This document shows positions 32,789 through 41,621 of a DNA stretch of 41,621 nt, one piece after another. The stretch comes from Mesorhizobium sp. L2C084A000. Its GTDB lineage: Bacteria > Pseudomonadota > Alphaproteobacteria > Rhizobiales > Rhizobiaceae. The notes below the pieces were generated by a model. The model searched no databases. It was not told where the DNA came from and saw nothing but the letters and a program-made list of their open reading frames with translations. The stretch covers positions 64,064-105,684 of the forward strand of contig NZ_AYWX01000008.1 in assembly GCF_000502875.1 (NCBI RefSeq), written 5' to 3'. Each line of letters starts with the position of its first letter. The first letter of the stretch is position 1. The translations under genes were made by a program, and so were the position numbers.

Positions 32789-34185
32789 AGGCGGATCTCC
32801 TCGAAAGTTCCTCGTCGGAAGAATTCCGTTAGACGCGATTGCTCGCCTGGTTTGTAGCCAACGACGACCCGCTTTCTTGCACGAGCAACCGCGACGGCGA
32901 GAAGCCTTCGCAGAACGCGAACTTGGTCGCTTGTCTCTTCGTCTCCGTAGGCTGTGTTCTCTTGGTTGAAGCCGAGGATGATCACGTGGTCGAATTCAAG
33001 TCCCTTCGCCGAATGAAAGGTGCAGATGGCGACGTTCTCCGGTCCTGTCGGCCAGTCTGGCCTGCGCTGCATGTCGACGAAGCCAATTTGCGCGCCAGTC
33101 AATTCTTGTTTGATTGTATCAAACCATTGCCCCCCCTGCGGTTTGAGAAATGCGACAGACTCGTTCTGAAGGTCGACGTTTCTCCGAATGTAGTCGATCG
33201 CCCATGAAATCTGCTGTGAGTATTTTCCGGCAATAACCTGCGGGAGAGGACCATTCGTTGTCGCAGCTGAGAGGTCGGGAAGGACACCGTCGCTGTCAAT
33301 GGACAGACCCTGTAATAACCCGGCCGCGAAGGCCGCGATTTGCTTGGTGTTTCGATGGTTCTCTTGCAACCGATGCGAACGGTTAGGAGCTATCGTCACT
33401 CCCGCCTCCGTCCATGTGAAGCCACGGGCGTAGATTCTTTGTGCGGTATCGATCACAAATGTCACGGCATGATCGCGAGCTAAATGATGATTGATTGCGC
33501 GTATCTCATTTGCCGAGAAATCCTGGCTCTCGTCGATGATTGCGACATCGTATTCCAGGCTAGGAATTTCGCGCCGCATCTTGAGGGCGAGAGCATTCCA
33601 GTCGAGCCATTTGTTTCGCGTCAATAGCGCGAGATAGGGGTATACGACTTCGTCAAGTATTCGACGACGCAGCGCTCCATCCACCCTAGGAAGGGTCCCG
33701 CGCCCGCTTCGCTCGCGGGTCACATACTCCTCGAGGTCCTCGGGCTCGAACCTGCCAAGCAGATAGTCAACTTCCTGAGTGACATACGCGGTATCTAAAC
33801 CTTGGAATGCCCGTGCGAGGCGCGCGAGCTGCGCCTTTGCAAGACTCTCATGGACTGCCGGATCATCTAGCTTGTCCAATGCCCATTTGGCGAAAGTGCG
33901 AATTTCAATGTCGTGCAGTTTCCCTTTCAACTGCGCTTTCGCGAGCGCACGGACATATCCGGCAAGAGTTCGATTAAACGTCAGTAGCAGAATGCGAACA
34001 GGGGCATCATCGTCCAATCGATCCTTTCGAGCTCGCATCATGCTCGCAAGCGACGACAGTCGAAGCAGCGCCGTCGTTGTCTTCCCGCTACCTGCTGCGC
34101 CGCGGATCAGCTCGGCCCCAGTTCTATTTGTGCTTATGATCGCCAGCTGTTCTGGAGAAGGTGTGATGCGACTTAGGTGTTTCAT
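32785..34185 (-). CDS. SF1 UvrD/Rep-like helicase, compact
   Basis: This 466-residue superfamily 1A-type ATPase has a Q-motif-like TPSPEQLAII, Walker A GAAGSGKTT (29-37), IIDESQDFSANEI (Walker B DESQD 218-222), QENHRNTKQI (motif IV), TFHSAKGLEFDHVIILG (motif V) and LLAVAVARARKRVVVGY (motif VI, where UvrD proteins usually read VALTRAR). It lacks room for the full 1B/2B insertions of UvrD. ATG 34185 has GGGGAGAC eight bases upstream; the frame is open to 34422 but without family signal. First gene of the operon, likely acting on the DNA that the DarT-like enzyme modifies. Confidence 0.88.
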   Translation of the reverse strand: MKHLSRITPSPEQLAIISTNRTGAELIRGAAGSGKTTTALLRLSSLASMMRARKDRLDDDAPVRILLLTFNRTLAGYVRALAKAQLKGKLHDIEIRTFAKWALDKLDDPAVHESLAKAQLARLARAFQGLDTAYVTQEVDYLLGRFEPEDLEEYVTRERSGRGTLPRVDGALRRRILDEVVYPYLALLTRNKWLDWNALALKMRREIPSLEYDVAIIDESQDFSANEIRAINHHLARDHAVTFVIDTAQRIYARGFTWTEAGVTIAPNRSHRLQENHRNTKQIAAFAAGLLQGLSIDSDGVLPDLSAATTNGPLPQVIAGKYSQQISWAIDYIRRNVDLQNESVAFLKPQGGQWFDTIKQELTGAQIGFVDMQRRPDWPTGPENVAICTFHSAKGLEFDHVIILGFNQENTAYGDEETSDQVRVLRRLLAVAVARARKRVVVGYKPGEQSRLTEFFRRGTFEEIRL

Positions 34186-34447
34186 TGTTGTCTCCCCGAT
34201 CGACCCCGAAGTATTTCTTCCTACTACTACGCGAATTATCGCTCGAAAAGAAACACGAAATCCTTCGGCTAGTAACCAGAATGCAGCCGTTGCCGCGATG
34301 TGAATGGCGCTTCGGTTGTACCCGGGTGAGAGGCACCTGAAGTTCTGTATGCTGCGGAGCATGAGCTCATGGTGTTTTGGCAGCGATAGGAGAGGGGCCG
34401 TAAGCCCTTTGCGCTTTATCAATGATTACAGTTGCTAGGTAGTTTAC
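34186..34447 (-). promoter_or_regulatory. Upstream region of the helicase-DarT-ARH operon
   Basis: This 262-bp stretch between the tRNA-Ser 3' end and the helicase start should hold the operon promoter. GATAAT (minus strand, plus-strand 34235-34240) is a good -10 hexamer about 50 bp before the ATG, but no matching -35 is obvious. A short GGGGC/GCCCT hairpin nearer the tRNA may end the tRNA transcript. No gene is seen here. Confidence 0.35.
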
Positions 34448-34537
34448 TGGCGGAGAGGGAGGGATTCGAACCCCCGATGGGCTTGCACCCATGCCGCATT
34501 TCGAGTGCGGTGCATTCGACCACTCTGCCACCTCTCC
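34448..34537 (-). tRNA. tRNA-Ser (anticodon CGA)
   Basis: The minus strand folds as a 90-nt type II tRNA: acceptor GGAGAGG/CCTCTCC with discriminator G and encoded CCA, anticodon stem CCGCA/TGCGG with loop CTCGAAA (anticodon CGA, reading UCG), a long variable arm, and T-arm GGGGG-TTCGAAT-CCCTC. The long variable arm and GCAGAGTGGTCGAATGC D-arm are typical of tRNA-Ser. Confidence 0.97.
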
Positions 34538-34571
34538 GCGGTCATGGTCGGCCGTTGCCGGCGCGGCGCAC

Positions 34572-34600
34572 TAGATAACGGCTGAACGGGCAGGTTACAA
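34572..34600 (-). promoter_or_regulatory. Promoter of tRNA-Ser
   Basis: On the minus strand TTGTAA (34600-34595), a 17-base spacer and TATCTA (34577-34572) lie about 35 bp upstream of the mature tRNA 5' end, a fitting place and spacing. Confidence 0.6.
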
Positions 34601-34791
34601 GGCCAATCCGTCAGTTATTTGGCTTGCTTGGCAAGCGGCGGATTCACGGCTGGTGGGGTACAGCGAGACCCGAGGCAGATTGCCGACCAGTCACCCATCC
34701 TCAGCCCAGGCGGGGCAACGCCGTGGGCATGTCGGCACAGCCGGTCCGTGCCCGCCAATGACAATCTCGGAAACGGCGCGGCTGGTTTGCC

Positions 34792-34820
34792 TTGACTCGC
34801 CCCCAACCTTCGGTTAGGGA
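34792..34820 (+). promoter_or_regulatory. Promoter of rplU-rpmA
   Basis: CTTGACT (TTGACT 34792-34797), a 17-base spacer and TAGGGA (34815-34820) form a rhizobial-style sigma-70 promoter. It predicts a transcript start near 34827 and a leader of about 120 nt. The rest of 34541-34791 holds no gene I can support. Confidence 0.6.
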
Positions 34821-34832
34821 CAGCGCGCAATC

Positions 34833-34914
34833 GGCGTGGAGGGTTCTTCCGCGCCGCTTGTTTTTTGAACCCGCAGACTGACAAAAAGACGGCTGAACTG
34901 CCAGAGGCGGTTCA
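34833..34914 (+). promoter_or_regulatory. Structured 5' leader of rplU
   Basis: Hairpin 1 pairs 34833-34840 with 34848-34855 (8 bp, one G-U) and is followed by CTTGTTTTTT, so it looks like a terminator inside the leader. Its loop GGGTTC (34841-34846) is perfectly complementary to GAACCC at 34867-34872, allowing a pseudoknot. Hairpin 2 pairs 34894-34902 with 34906-34914 (9 bp, one G-U, loop AGA). The set could be an autoregulatory site for L21. Confidence 0.5.
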
Positions 34915-34945
34915 TCAAGGCCGACCGAACAGCGAAAGGCAAAAA

Positions 34946-35611
34946 ATGTTCGCAGTCATTAAAACGGGTGGCAAGCAGTATCGCGTTGCCGCCAACGATC
35001 TCCTGAAGATCGAAAAAGTTGAAGCCAATGTCGGCGATATGGTCGAAATCGGCCACGTTCTGGCGCATGGCGAAGGCGAGAATGTCACGTTTGGCGCGCC
35101 GTTCGTCGACGGCGCGGTGGTCACCGCCGAAGTCGTCGAACAGGGCAAGAACCGCACCGTCATCGCCTTCAAGAAGCGCCGCCGGCAGAATTCGCGCCGC
35201 AAGATCGGCCATCGCCAGCTTTTGACCACCGTGCGGATCTCCGAGATCCTGCTGGGTGGCGCCAAGCCGACCAAGACGGCAGCGGCCAAGGCGCCGAAGA
35301 AGGTGAAGGCCGAGGCCGCCACCGAGGTGCAGGCGGAAGCCGCGCCGAAGAAGGAGCCCAAGGCCAAGGCAGCCGAGACCGCCGCAGCGCCACTGTTCAA
35401 GGCACCGAAGGGTGAGCCGGACGATCTGACCGTGATCAAGGGCATCGGCCCGGTCGCAGCCAAGGATCTTAACGAGCAGGGCATCATCACCTTCGCCCAG
35501 CTTGCCAAGCTGACCGAGAAGGATGTCGCCAAGATCGACGAGCACATGCCCTTCAGCGCCGACCAGATCAAGGACTGGCGCGAGCAGGCCAAGGAATTGG
35601 CTGCGAAGTAA
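34946..35611 (+). CDS. rplU: Ribosomal protein L21 with extra C-terminal domain
   Basis: Residues 1-103 are a normal L21 of the large subunit ([39 protein letters not shown]). The protein continues to 221 residues: an Ala/Lys-rich linker (about 105-155), then a folded-looking segment, [20 protein letters not shown], and a helical tail to the end. The latter resembles a helix-hairpin-helix domain of the kind seen at the ends of some NuoE and other alphaproteobacterial proteins. ATG 34946 follows AAAGGCAAAAA. First gene of rplU-rpmA. Confidence 0.96.
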   Translation: MFAVIKTGGKQYRVAANDLLKIEKVEANVGDMVEIGHVLAHGEGENVTFGAPFVDGAVVTAEVVEQGKNRTVIAFKKRRRQNSRRKIGHRQLLTTVRISEILLGGAKPTKTAAAKAPKKVKAEAATEVQAEAAPKKEPKAKAAETAAAPLFKAPKGEPDDLTVIKGIGPVAAKDLNEQGIITFAQLAKLTEKDVAKIDEHMPFSADQIKDWREQAKELAAK

Positions 35612-35708
35612 TTTTCTGGCGATTGAGTCGCCGGATCGGACTTGAAACGGAACGCGAACGCGTTCATAAGGCCTTTTAGGCGCCTTGCGGCGCAACGGAG
35701 TTAGTTAG

Positions 35709-35978
35709 ATGGCACACAAGAAAGCTGGCGGCTCGTCGCGCAACGGTCGCGACTCGCATTCCAAGCGTCTGGGCGTGAAGAAGTTCGGCGGCGAAGCCGT
35801 CATCCCGGGCAACATCATCATTCGTCAACGCGGCACCACGTGGCATCCCGGCGTCAATGTCGGCATGGGCACGGATCATACGCTTTTTGCGCTCGAGACC
35901 GGCGCCGTGACGTTCAACAAAAAAGCCAACGGCCGAACCTACGTATCGGTCAACCCGATTGCCAAAGCCGCGGAGTAG
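35709..35978 (+). CDS. rpmA: Ribosomal protein L27
   Basis: This 89-residue large-subunit protein reaches into the peptidyl-transferase centre. [16 protein letters not shown] at the N-terminus and QRGTTWHPG(V)[12 protein letters not shown] in the core are diagnostic. The N-terminus is unprocessed type (no extra leader as in Firmicutes). It is 97 bp after rplU and followed by a strong terminator. Confidence 0.98.
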   Translation: MAHKKAGGSSRNGRDSHSKRLGVKKFGGEAVIPGNIIIRQRGTTWHPGVNVGMGTDHTLFALETGAVTFNKKANGRTYVSVNPIAKAAE

Positions 35979-36047
35979 CCGGTTCCGCACTAGAACACCG
36001 GCGCCCATCTCGGGAACCGGTGTCTGGCAAAGCCAGGAAAAGGATCA

Positions 36048-36076
36048 GGGGAGATGGGTTTCCATCTCCCCTTTTT
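36048..36076 (+). terminator. Rho-independent terminator after rpmA
   Basis: A perfect 10-bp stem, GGGGAGATGG (36048-36057) with CCATCTCCCC (36062-36071), loop GTTT, then TTTTT. It ends the rplU-rpmA transcript about 70 bp after the rpmA stop. Confidence 0.93.
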
Positions 36077-36098
36077 CTTGTGCCTGGAGGACTTTCAA

Positions 36099-36686
36099 AT
36101 GGTTGCCGAAGCGGAAGACTCAGAAGACGGAAGTTACGCGATAGACTGCCCGGTGCTGGTCACCGAGCGGCTGGTGATGCGGGCGCCCCATGAAGGCGAT
36201 GTCGCGCAACTGGTCGAACTTGCCGACAACCGTCATGTCGCCGAAATGCTGGCACGCATGCCGCACCCCTATGGCGAGGCCGAGGCGCGCTCCTTCCTCG
36301 CCATGACCAGGTCGCGCCGGGCCGGCATCGCCTATGCCCTGACGCTGGCCGGAACCGACACGTTCGTCGGCTGTGCCGGTCTCAACACCACCGAACGCGG
36401 GCTGGAACTCGGCTACTGGATCGGCGAGCCTTACTGGAAGAAGGGCTATGCGACGGAAGCAGCCCATGCGCTGGTCGATCTCGCCTTCCAGAGGACGTCG
36501 ATCCAGGTGCTGCAGGCCTCGACGCGGGTCATCAATCCGGCCTCGCGCCGCGTCATCCACAAATGCGGGTTCCAATATGCCGGCCAGGGCATGCTGAATT
36601 CGATCGTCGCCGGCCAGGTTCCCGTCGAGCGCTACCGGCTCGATCGCAAGACCTGGACCAGCCTGCGGAACTGGGTACATTTTTGA
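36099..36686 (+). CDS. GNAT-family N-acetyltransferase (RimJ/RimL-like)
   Basis: This 195-residue acetyl-CoA-dependent acetyltransferase has VTERLVMRAPHEGD at the N-terminus, LGYWIGEPYWKKGYATEAAHALVDLAF carrying the acetyl-CoA loop, and NPASRRVIHKCGF. That pattern is typical of the RimJ/RimL group, which modifies protein N-termini or small amines; the substrate is unknown. ATG 36099 has TGGAGG eight bases before it and lies after the terminator; an in-frame ATG at 36054 lies inside the terminator stem and is rejected. Confidence 0.9.
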   Translation: MVAEAEDSEDGSYAIDCPVLVTERLVMRAPHEGDVAQLVELADNRHVAEMLARMPHPYGEAEARSFLAMTRSRRAGIAYALTLAGTDTFVGCAGLNTTERGLELGYWIGEPYWKKGYATEAAHALVDLAFQRTSIQVLQASTRVINPASRRVIHKCGFQYAGQGMLNSIVAGQVPVERYRLDRKTWTSLRNWVHF

Positions 36687-36689
36687 TGT

Positions 36690-37238
36690 GTGACGACGGT
36701 CAAGCCAATGGTCGACAGCAGCGATATTGAAACGGTCGCGATCGCGCCGATGACGCCCGGGGATATCGAAAGCTTTCATCGCGCGCTCGATGTCGTAGCG
36801 CGTGAGCAAAAGTACCTGTCCTTCCTAGAGGCGCCACCGCTGGATCAAGTCAGAAGTTTCGCAATGGACCGTATCGGGAGAGGCGATCCGGGGTTCGTGG
36901 CCGTTGTTCGTGGCGAGGTCGTCGGCTGGTGCGACATCTCACGCCACGATCGGCTCATCCATGCGCATCGCGGCTCCCTCGGAATGGGGATCATTCCTTC
37001 CTATCGGGAGCGTGGCCTGGGACTGCGGCTCATCAATGCGACCTTGGCACAGGCGCGCAAGACCGGCTTTATCCGCGTCGAGCTTTCCGTGCATTCCGAC
37101 AATGCTCGCGCCATCTCTCTTTACGACAAGGTCGGGTTTGTCAGGGAGGGCGTGCAGCGCGACGCCGTCCATATCGACGGGGAATACCGCGATACGATCA
37201 TGATGGCGATCGTCGAACGTGAAAACACTGCCGGATGA
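36690..37238 (+). CDS. GNAT-family N-acetyltransferase
   Basis: This is a second, unrelated-looking GNAT of 182 residues: GRGDPGFVAVVRGEVVGW, LGMGIIPSYRERGLGLRLI (acetyl-CoA loop) and LSVHSDNARAISLYDKVGF. The start is uncertain: GTG 36690, three bases after the previous stop, or ATG 36708; neither has a clear ribosome site, so coupling to the first GNAT is likely. The substrate is unknown. It converges with the next gene, seven bases apart. Confidence 0.87.
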   Translation: MTTVKPMVDSSDIETVAIAPMTPGDIESFHRALDVVAREQKYLSFLEAPPLDQVRSFAMDRIGRGDPGFVAVVRGEVVGWCDISRHDRLIHAHRGSLGMGIIPSYRERGLGLRLINATLAQARKTGFIRVELSVHSDNARAISLYDKVGFVREGVQRDAVHIDGEYRDTIMMAIVERENTAG

Positions 37239-37245
37239 AAGGCCA

Positions 37246-38115
37246 TCAGCCCAGTTCGACCCACACCGGCAGGTGGTCCGAACCGTCAGCTTTCCGGTCG
37301 ACCCACAGGCGCTGCAGGGATCCGGCAAGCGAAGCGCTTGTGAAGATATAGTCGATGCGCTTGTGGCGGCTGGGGTCGGTGGGTTGTTTCGGGTCGACCC
37401 AGCTGATGAGATCGTCGCCGGTGGCGTTCAGGCGCAAGGCGGCATCGACGGCAAAGTCGGCGGTCAGCGGCATGCCGAATTCATGGTCCGGCCGGCCGGC
37501 GAGTTCGACATATTCGGGTGAACCGGCCAGCATGTTGAAATCGCCCATGCCGACAAAGGCTTCGGGATGCGGCAGTTCCGGCAGGCCGATCTCGGCGACG
37601 CCGGACAGCGCGCCGCCTTCGAGCGCGTAGTTCAGCATGCGTTGGCGCAAGAACTGGATCTGGCTGGCGCGTTCGACGGGGCTGCGGTGATCGAGATGGA
37701 TGGAATAGAAGCGGATGAAACCAAGCGGCGTCTCGATCAGCGCTTCCAGCGCGCCACGCTGGAAGTTCATCATCTCGAAGCTGCGGCTGCGCGGCAAAAG
37801 CAGGTTGCGCGACAGATGAATAGGCGTTTTCGACAGCACCATGTTGCCGAGCTGGAAGGTTTTCGTGATGGCGCGGCCATTGTCGATGTGCGAACCGATA
37901 TTGGCCTCGAAATTGCTGCCATAGACGGCGAAGTAGTCGGGCAGCGCCTCGCCGATCTCGGCGACCATGTCGCGGCCGCTATTCCTGGGATTGTTGCGGG
38001 TCACCTCCTGCAAAGCGATCACGTCGGCGCCGCGCACGGCATCAGCGATGCGCCCGACATCGTATTGCCCGTCGAGGCCGATGCCGTACTGGATGTTGTA
38101 AGTTACAAGCTTCAT
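37246..38115 (-). CDS. Endonuclease/exonuclease/phosphatase-family protein
   Basis: This 289-residue metal-dependent phosphoesterase of the EEP (DNase I-like) fold has MKLVTYNIQYGIG, ALQEVTRN (catalytic Glu), YSIHLDHRSP, MGDFNMLAGSP (Asp, Asn), RIDYIF and SDHLPVWVEL (Asp, His). All catalytic residues are present. There is no signal peptide. Members cleave DNA, lipids or inositol phosphates; which applies here is not visible. It is divergent from obgE, 134 bp apart. Confidence 0.9.
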   Translation of the reverse strand: MKLVTYNIQYGIGLDGQYDVGRIADAVRGADVIALQEVTRNNPRNSGRDMVAEIGEALPDYFAVYGSNFEANIGSHIDNGRAITKTFQLGNMVLSKTPIHLSRNLLLPRSRSFEMMNFQRGALEALIETPLGFIRFYSIHLDHRSPVERASQIQFLRQRMLNYALEGGALSGVAEIGLPELPHPEAFVGMGDFNMLAGSPEYVELAGRPDHEFGMPLTADFAVDAALRLNATGDDLISWVDPKQPTDPSRHKRIDYIFTSASLAGSLQRLWVDRKADGSDHLPVWVELG

Positions 38116-38183
38116 TCCGGCATCTCTCCGGCCGATCCCACGCGGCCATTGTCACAAAACGGCCTCGCCCTTCGCCGCGCCTT

Positions 38184-38214
38184 GGTTTAGAGCAAGGGCC
38201 AAGGTTTAGAGCAA
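38184..38214. repeat. Two copies of GGTTTAGAGCAA upstream of obgE
   Basis: The 12-mer occurs at 38184-38195 and 38203-38214, 19 bases apart. TTTAGAGCAA-type motifs are, from memory, frequent in rhizobial intergenic DNA. Role unknown. Confidence 0.6.
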
Positions 38215-38234
38215 TGCCGCAAGGCCACTAGTAG

Positions 38235-39281
<1,047 letters not shown>

Positions 39282-39284
39282 GCC

Positions 39285-40457
39285 ATGCAGTCGCTGAAAA
39301 AATATCGGCGCATCACCGTCAAGATCGGCTCGGCGCTGCTCGTCGACCGAACGTCAGGCCTGAAGCGCGACTGGCTGGCCTCGCTTGCCGACGATATTGC
39401 GGTGCTTGCGCAGGGCGGCGCTGAAATCCTCGTGGTCTCCTCCGGCGCCATCGCGCTTGGCCGCACCATCCTTGGCCTCGGCAAGCGAGCCCTGAAACTG
39501 GAGGAGAGCCAGGCGGCGGCAGCCGTGGGACAGATCGCATTGGCCGGCGCCTGGTCGGACGCGCTCGGCAAGGGCAGCCTGAAATCGGGCCAGATCCTGC
39601 TGACGCTCGGCGACACCGAGGAGCGCCGCCGTTATCTCAATGCGCGGGCGACGATCTCGACACTCTTGAAGATGAAGGCAGTGCCGGTCATCAACGAGAA
39701 CGACACGGTGGCGACTTCCGAAATCCGCTACGGCGATAATGACCGGCTGGCGGCTCGCGTCGCCACCATGATGGGCGCCGACCTCCTGGTGCTGCTCTCA
39801 GACATCGACGGGCTCTATACGGCGCCGCCGGCGCGTGACCCCCATGCCAAATTCATTCCGGTGGTCGACCGGATCACGCCCGATATCGAGGCGATGGCGG
39901 GTGCGGCCGCTTCCGAACTGTCGCGCGGCGGCATGCGCACGAAGCTCGATGCCGGCAAGATCGCCACCGCCGCCGGCACCGCGATGATCATCACGTCGGG
40001 CACGCGGCTGTCGCCGCTGATGGCGATCGAACGCGGCGAACGCGCCACCTTCTTCCGGCCGAGTTCCAATCCGGTCAAGGGTTACAAGACCTGGATCGCC
40101 GGCCAACTCGAGCCGGCCGGCCGGCTGACAGTCGATGCCGGCGCCATCGGCGCGCTGCTGTCGGGCAAGTCGCTGCTGCCGGCGGGCGTCAAGCTGGTCA
40201 GCGGCAATTTCTCGCGCGGCGACACGGTGGCGATCCTGTCGCCCGAGGGCCGCGAGATCGCGCGCGGGCTGGTTGCCTACGATGCCGCCGATGCCGTAAG
40301 GATCGCTGGCCTGAAGACGGCCGAGATCGAAACCGTGCTCGGCTACGAGGCGCGTTCGGCGATGATCCACCGCGACGACCTTGTGGTGAGTCATTCTGGT
40401 GCCCAAGTAGGGGCTAGCGACCAAGTACTGGCCGGTGGCGCCATAAGCGGAGGATGA
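39285..40457 (+). CDS. proB: Glutamate 5-kinase
   Basis: ProB phosphorylates glutamate in the first step of proline synthesis and is usually feedback-inhibited by proline. The 390-residue protein has the amino-acid kinase domain ([50 protein letters not shown]) and a C-terminal PUA domain (about 295-370). It is complete and lies in the obgE-proB-proA run, three bases after obgE. Confidence 0.97.
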   Translation: MQSLKKYRRITVKIGSALLVDRTSGLKRDWLASLADDIAVLAQGGAEILVVSSGAIALGRTILGLGKRALKLEESQAAAAVGQIALAGAWSDALGKGSLKSGQILLTLGDTEERRRYLNARATISTLLKMKAVPVINENDTVATSEIRYGDNDRLAARVATMMGADLLVLLSDIDGLYTAPPARDPHAKFIPVVDRITPDIEAMAGAAASELSRGGMRTKLDAGKIATAAGTAMIITSGTRLSPLMAIERGERATFFRPSSNPVKGYKTWIAGQLEPAGRLTVDAGAIGALLSGKSLLPAGVKLVSGNFSRGDTVAILSPEGREIARGLVAYDAADAVRIAGLKTAEIETVLGYEARSAMIHRDDLVVSHSGAQVGASDQVLAGGAISGG

Positions 40458-40459
40458 GC

Positions 40460-41621
40460 ATGCTGAAGCAGCATGAAAAATCCGGAGAAGACACAGTGGC
40501 GCTGATGGCCGATATCGGCCGCCGCGCCCGCGCTGCTGCCCGGCCGCTGGCCATTGCCACGACCGCCGCCAAGAATGCTGCACTTGCCGCCATGGCCGAA
40601 GCGATCGTCGCCAGGCAGCAAGACATTCTCGACGCCAACGCCATCGATGTCTCGAATGGCCAGGAATCCGGGCTTTCCGCCTCCTTCATGGACCGGCTGA
40701 AGCTCGATCCGGCGCGCATTCGCGCCATGGCCGACGGCATCAGGGAGATCGCCGAATTGCGCGACCCGGTTGGCGACGTGATCGCACAATGGGATCGGCC
40801 GAACGGTCTGCATATCGAGCGCGTGCGCACGCCGCTCGGCGTCGTCGGCGTCATCTATGAGAGCCGCCCGAACGTCACCGCCGATGCCGGCGCGCTGTGC
40901 CTCAAGGCCGGCAATCCGGTAATCCTGCGCGGCGGCTCGGATTCGCTCAATTCGTCGGCCGCCATCCATGCCTGCCTGGTCGAAGGGCTGAAGGAAGCCG
41001 GCCTGCCGGAAGACGCCATCCAGCTGGTGCCGACCACCGACCGCGCCGCCGTTGGCGAGATGCTGAAGGGTTTGAGCGGTACGCTGGACGTCATCATTCC
41101 GCGCGGCGGAAAAAGCCTCGTCGGGCGGGTGCAGACCGAGGCCCGGGTGCCGGTCTTCGCCCATCTCGAAGGCATCTGTCATCTCTACATCGACCGCTCG
41201 GCCGATCTCGACATGGCGGTGCGGATTGCGGTCAACGCCAAGATGCGGCGCACCGGCGTCTGCGGCGCCGCCGAGACGCTGCTGGTCGACCGCGCGGTTG
41301 CCTCCACCCATCTGGTGCCGATCCTCGACGCACTGCGCGCCGCCGGTTGCGAAATTCATGCCGATGCCGAAGTGCTGAAAGTGTTTTTCGACGCCAGGCT
41401 GGCGATCGATGCCGACTGGGTGACCGAATATCTCGACGCCATCATCGCGGTGAAGCTGGTCGATGGCGTTGCCGGTGCCATCGAGCATATCGAGACGTTT
41501 TCCTCGCATCACACCGAGGCCATCGTCGCCGAGGACGCGCAAGCGGTCGACCGGTTCTTCAACGAGATCGATTCGGCGATCCTGCTGCACAACGCCTCGA
41601 CGCAGTTCGCCGATGGCGGCG
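40460..41621 (+). CDS. proA: Gamma-glutamyl phosphate reductase (3' end cut by window)
   Basis: ProA reduces glutamyl phosphate to glutamate semialdehyde, the second proline step. About 387 codons are visible of an expected 425-430. The visible part shows [41 protein letters not shown] and the catalytic cysteine in [15 protein letters not shown] 40460 is chosen because GGAGG ends six bases upstream; ATG 40454 overlaps the proB stop and touches the ribosome site. No stop occurs in the window. Confidence 0.97.
   Translation, partial: MLKQHEKSGEDTVALMADIGRRARAAARPLAIATTAAKNAALAAMAEAIVARQQDILDANAIDVSNGQESGLSASFMDRLKLDPARIRAMADGIREIAELRDPVGDVIAQWDRPNGLHIERVRTPLGVVGVIYESRPNVTADAGALCLKAGNPVILRGGSDSLNSSAAIHACLVEGLKEAGLPEDAIQLVPTTDRAAVGEMLKGLSGTLDVIIPRGGKSLVGRVQTEARVPVFAHLEGICHLYIDRSADLDMAVRIAVNAKMRRTGVCGAAETLLVDRAVASTHLVPILDALRAAGCEIHADAEVLKVFFDARLAIDADWVTEYLDAIIAVKLVDGVAGAIEHIETFSSHHTEAIVAEDAQAVDRFFNEIDSAILLHNASTQFADGG

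Noticed and set aside
34186..34422. 79-codon N-terminal extension of the SF1 helicase
   Set aside because: The frame is open, but the extension has no conserved sequence, and ATG 34185 has a good ribosome site directly before the Q-motif-like start.
34615..34884. 89-codon minus-strand frame between tRNA-Ser and rplU
   Set aside because: Composition is that of random high-GC frames (many Pro and Arg), and it runs through the rplU promoter and leader.

Overview
The window reads as chromosome of a high-GC alphaproteobacterium of the Rhizobiales, most like Mesorhizobium or a close relative. The basis is gene order and protein style: an F1-only atpHAGDC operon, an ATP synthase beta subunit with a long Ala/Lys-rich N-terminus, an L21 protein with an extra C-terminal domain, and rplU-rpmA-GNAT-GNAT-obgE-proB-proA in a row. 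The species call is inference; no 16S or other marker is present.

Layout. 1-7665: a PLP-homeostasis protein (cut by the window edge), leuS-lptE, an FtsK-type DNA translocase without a membrane domain, and a small transaldolase. 7756-11485: priA, an antitoxin gene without a toxin, an Asp/Glu-racemase-family gene and a small membrane protein. 11732-16936: atpHAGDC, with a long imperfect hairpin between atpD and atpC. 17055-25838: a uronate-catabolism locus, made of a fructuronate-reductase-type dehydrogenase divergent from uxaC, a TRAP transporter, a GntR regulator, kduI, kduD and kdgF. Together these import hexuronates and 4,5-unsaturated uronates and convert them towards 2-keto-3-deoxygluconate; the lower pathway (mannonate dehydratase, KDG kinase, KDPG aldolase) is not in the window. 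25999-30409: a coniferyl-aldehyde-dehydrogenase-type gene, a sulfotransferase-fold gene and recQ, with what looks like a short decayed recQ fragment upstream.

30417-34185 is the most unusual part. It is a tight three-gene operon on the minus strand encoding an SF1 (UvrD/Rep-like) helicase, a DarT-like ADP-ribosyltransferase and an oversized ADP-ribosylglycohydrolase. It looks less GC-rich than its surroundings and lies directly downstream of the 3' end of a tRNA-Ser(CGA) gene. It has the form of a toxin/antitoxin-like or anti-phage cassette in which an ARH/DraG-fold hydrolase takes the place of the usual DarG macrodomain or NADAR partner.

34448-41621 returns to core genes: tRNA-Ser, rplU (with a structured leader), rpmA, two GNAT acetyltransferases, an endonuclease/exonuclease/phosphatase-family enzyme, obgE, proB and proA (cut by the window end).

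Coordinates were counted by hand from the printed sequence. Statements about composition are visual impressions, not computed values.
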